Source of the DNA: Paenibacillus prosopidis
GTDB lineage: Bacteria > Bacillota > Bacilli > Paenibacillales > Paenibacillaceae
Reading direction: 5' to 3'
Length of the DNA: 64,000 bases
NCBI RefSeq assembly: GCF_003337375.1
Contig: NZ_QPJD01000006.1
Location: 45,172-109,171, forward strand
Shown here piece by piece: positions 62,645 to 64,000 of the stretch. The notes under the pieces were generated by a model. It did no database searches. It was not told the origin of the DNA and saw only the letters and a list, made by a program, of their open reading frames with translations. The first letter of the stretch is position 1. Each line of letters starts with the position of its first letter. The position numbers and the translations under genes are program-made.

Positions 62645-64000
62645 TTGCGGATACCAAAAATGAATAAGACCAAGCTTATGCTTACTGCGTTAATGTCTGT
62701 TCAAATTTTATCGGCATGCGGCCAAAGCGACAGTACGAATAATCAAATTTCAGATGAGAACGACCATTTGATAGAGTATCAAGACCGTGGGTTAAGCAAG
62801 TATAATCCGCCGATAGAAGTTACCTTTGTGAGGGAAACCAGCGTCGGTATGGAAAACTTAATAGGATTTCTGCCGGGACAAACGTTGGAGGACAACACTT
62901 GGAGCCGTCTTTATGAACAGGTGCTCGGCATTAAAATAAAGTACGATTGGATTGCCAAAGGCGATCTCTATCATCAAAAATTAGGCGTTGCGCTTGCTTC
63001 GGGAGATATACCCGAAGTAGTAAAGGTCAATGCGGAGCAGCTCAGACTGCTCAGTAATGCAGGATTAATTCAAGATTTATCCGAGGTTTACGAGAAATAC
63101 GCCACTCCGCTTACCAAGCGAATCCTTAGTCAGGAAGGAAACGGTCCTTTCGATGCGGCGACGATCGATGGAAAGCTGATGGGAATTCCGGAAACGGGCT
63201 CCTCTATTGAAGGAGCCCAGTATATATGGATCCGAACGGATTGGTTGGATCAGCTTGGTATTAAACCGCCCCAAACCATGGATGACGTTTTGGCGATTTC
63301 GAAAGCGTTTACAGAAAAGGATCCGGACCAAAACGGCGACAATGACACGTTTGGGCTTGCGATCACGCAATATTTGTGGGATCCCGTCATGGGAATAACG
63401 GCATTTATGGCAGGTTATAATGCGTTCCCGAATATTTGGATTGAGGATGATTCCGGTAAACTCGCCTATGGAGGAATTCAACCGGAAGTGAAAGAGGCGT
63501 TAAAAGTACTGCAGGTCATGTATCGAAAGGGTCAAATCGATAGCGAATTCGGGTTTAAAGACGGCAATAAAGTGAAGGAGCAAGTCGCTGCCGGGAAGAT
63601 CGGAATGCTGTACGGGCAGCAATGGGGGTCGTTTTTGGTTCATGTGAGCCGCGAAAACAATATTAATGCCCAGTGGCAGGCATTTCCGATCGTTTCTTTA
63701 TCGGGAGTAGCGCCGAAGGTACCGCTCGGATTCAGCACAAATCAGTTCCTTGCGGTGAGGAAGGACTTTAAACATCCCGAAGCCATCGTTAAGCTTTTTA
63801 ATTTACACCTGGAGAAAAATTGGGGAGAAACGGCCGAATATGAAACTTACTATATCTCTCCGCTCCCTATATGGCAGCTATCCCCTGTAACCCCTTATCC
63901 GGCAAGGAAAAACCTGGAGGCGTTTCGGCAACTAGAAGAGGCCCGCCGCACCGGGGATACTTCCGTGTTAAAGGACGAAGCCAAAGCCATACAGAAGAAC
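62645..64000 (+). CDS. Extracellular solute-binding lipoprotein, LipO-like, cut by the window end
   Basis: The frame is open from a TTG at 62645 (GGGG eight bases upstream) or an ATG at 62660 to the last base of the window, so 447 or more codons are present and the C-terminus is missing. The lipobox is ILSAC. The body has family marks: VTFVRETSVG, LGVALASGDIPEVVKVNAEQ, IWIRTDWLDQLGIKPPQTMD and DQNGDNDTFGLA (the Ca-binding-like DxNxDxDT loop). It is probably the first gene of another sugar ABC operon to the right. The ligand is unknown. Confidence 0.88.
   Translation, partial: MRIPKMNKTKLMLTALMSVQILSACGQSDSTNNQISDENDHLIEYQDRGLSKYNPPIEVTFVRETSVGMENLIGFLPGQTLEDNTWSRLYEQVLGIKIKYDWIAKGDLYHQKLGVALASGDIPEVVKVNAEQLRLLSNAGLIQDLSEVYEKYATPLTKRILSQEGNGPFDAATIDGKLMGIPETGSSIEGAQYIWIRTDWLDQLGIKPPQTMDDVLAISKAFTEKDPDQNGDNDTFGLAITQYLWDPVMGITAFMAGYNAFPNIWIEDDSGKLAYGGIQPEVKEALKVLQVMYRKGQIDSEFGFKDGNKVKEQVAAGKIGMLYGQQWGSFLVHVSRENNINAQWQAFPIVSLSGVAPKVPLGFSTNQFLAVRKDFKHPEAIVKLFNLHLEKNWGETAEYETYYISPLPIWQLSPVTPYPARKNLEAFRQLEEARRTGDTSVLKDEAKAIQKN

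Overview
The window reads as a chromosomal segment of a Paenibacillus-like, spore-forming Bacillota. The signs are a gerA-type spore germination operon, a lipoprotein with a Gmad2-like domain, two YesM/YesN-type sensor/AraC-regulator pairs next to sugar ABC transporters, LipO/LplB/LplC-type carbohydrate uptake, strong AGGAGG ribosome-binding sites, and cre-like CcpA motifs of the form TGAAAGCGNTTTAT. The first 2.6 kb is different: strongly GC-rich with G/C-ending codons. It consists of two almost identical 1290-bp units (HbpS/GlcG-like protein plus short-chain dehydrogenase) and looks foreign (transfer, contamination or chimeric assembly).

Layout. 1-2.6 kb: tandem foreign module. 2.9-3.6 kb: acetate/succinate-type (GPR1/FUN34/YaaH) transporter. 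3.7-7.2 kb: gene graveyard with remnants of a GGDEF domain, an AraC regulator, a LysR tail and a solute-binding protein, and one intact LysR gene. 7.2-8.1 kb: a second, paralogous LysR gene. 8.2-11.8 kb: gerA/gerC/gerB-type germinant receptor operon on the minus strand. 12.2-12.5 kb: broken short-chain dehydrogenase. 12.8-19.8 kb: sensor kinase, response regulator, two ABC permeases and a solute-binding lipoprotein. 20-23.9 kb: a large secreted beta-helix glycan-active enzyme with three F5/8C-like and two LamG-like modules. 24-33.7 kb: LacI regulator divergent from a hexuronate/nickel-pincer operon. 34-37.4 kb: YtrA-like ABC cluster and a lipoprotein. 37.8-47.2 kb: MFS/LysR pair, a MalT-like regulator with three downstream genes, and a second MFS/LysR pair. 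47.7-51.8 kb: MerR regulator, an MFS gene destroyed by a TnpB element and frameshifts, and a zinc alcohol dehydrogenase. 51.9-62.5 kb: binding protein/regulator/kinase triad divergent from a YtfQ-YtfR-YtfT-YjfF-type sugar importer with a second YtfQ paralogue. The window ends inside another solute-binding lipoprotein.

The most interesting system is at 24-33.7 kb. It holds a glucuronate-isomerase-like enzyme, an SDR of the fructuronate/mannonate type, a LarA homologue with the nickel-pincer residues, an FGGY gluconate-kinase-like protein, the cofactor genes larE, larB and larC (larC carries a long His-rich insert) and a NicO-type nickel transporter. Together they predict the route glucuronate > fructuronate > mannonate > gluconate (nickel C2-epimerase) > 6-phosphogluconate, bypassing mannonate dehydratase. 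An identical AACAACGTTGTT palindrome precedes both transcription units and is probably the operator of the adjacent LacI protein. The beta-helix enzyme and ABC importer just upstream could supply the sugars.

All calls come from reading the sequence and recalled family knowledge; no database search was run.
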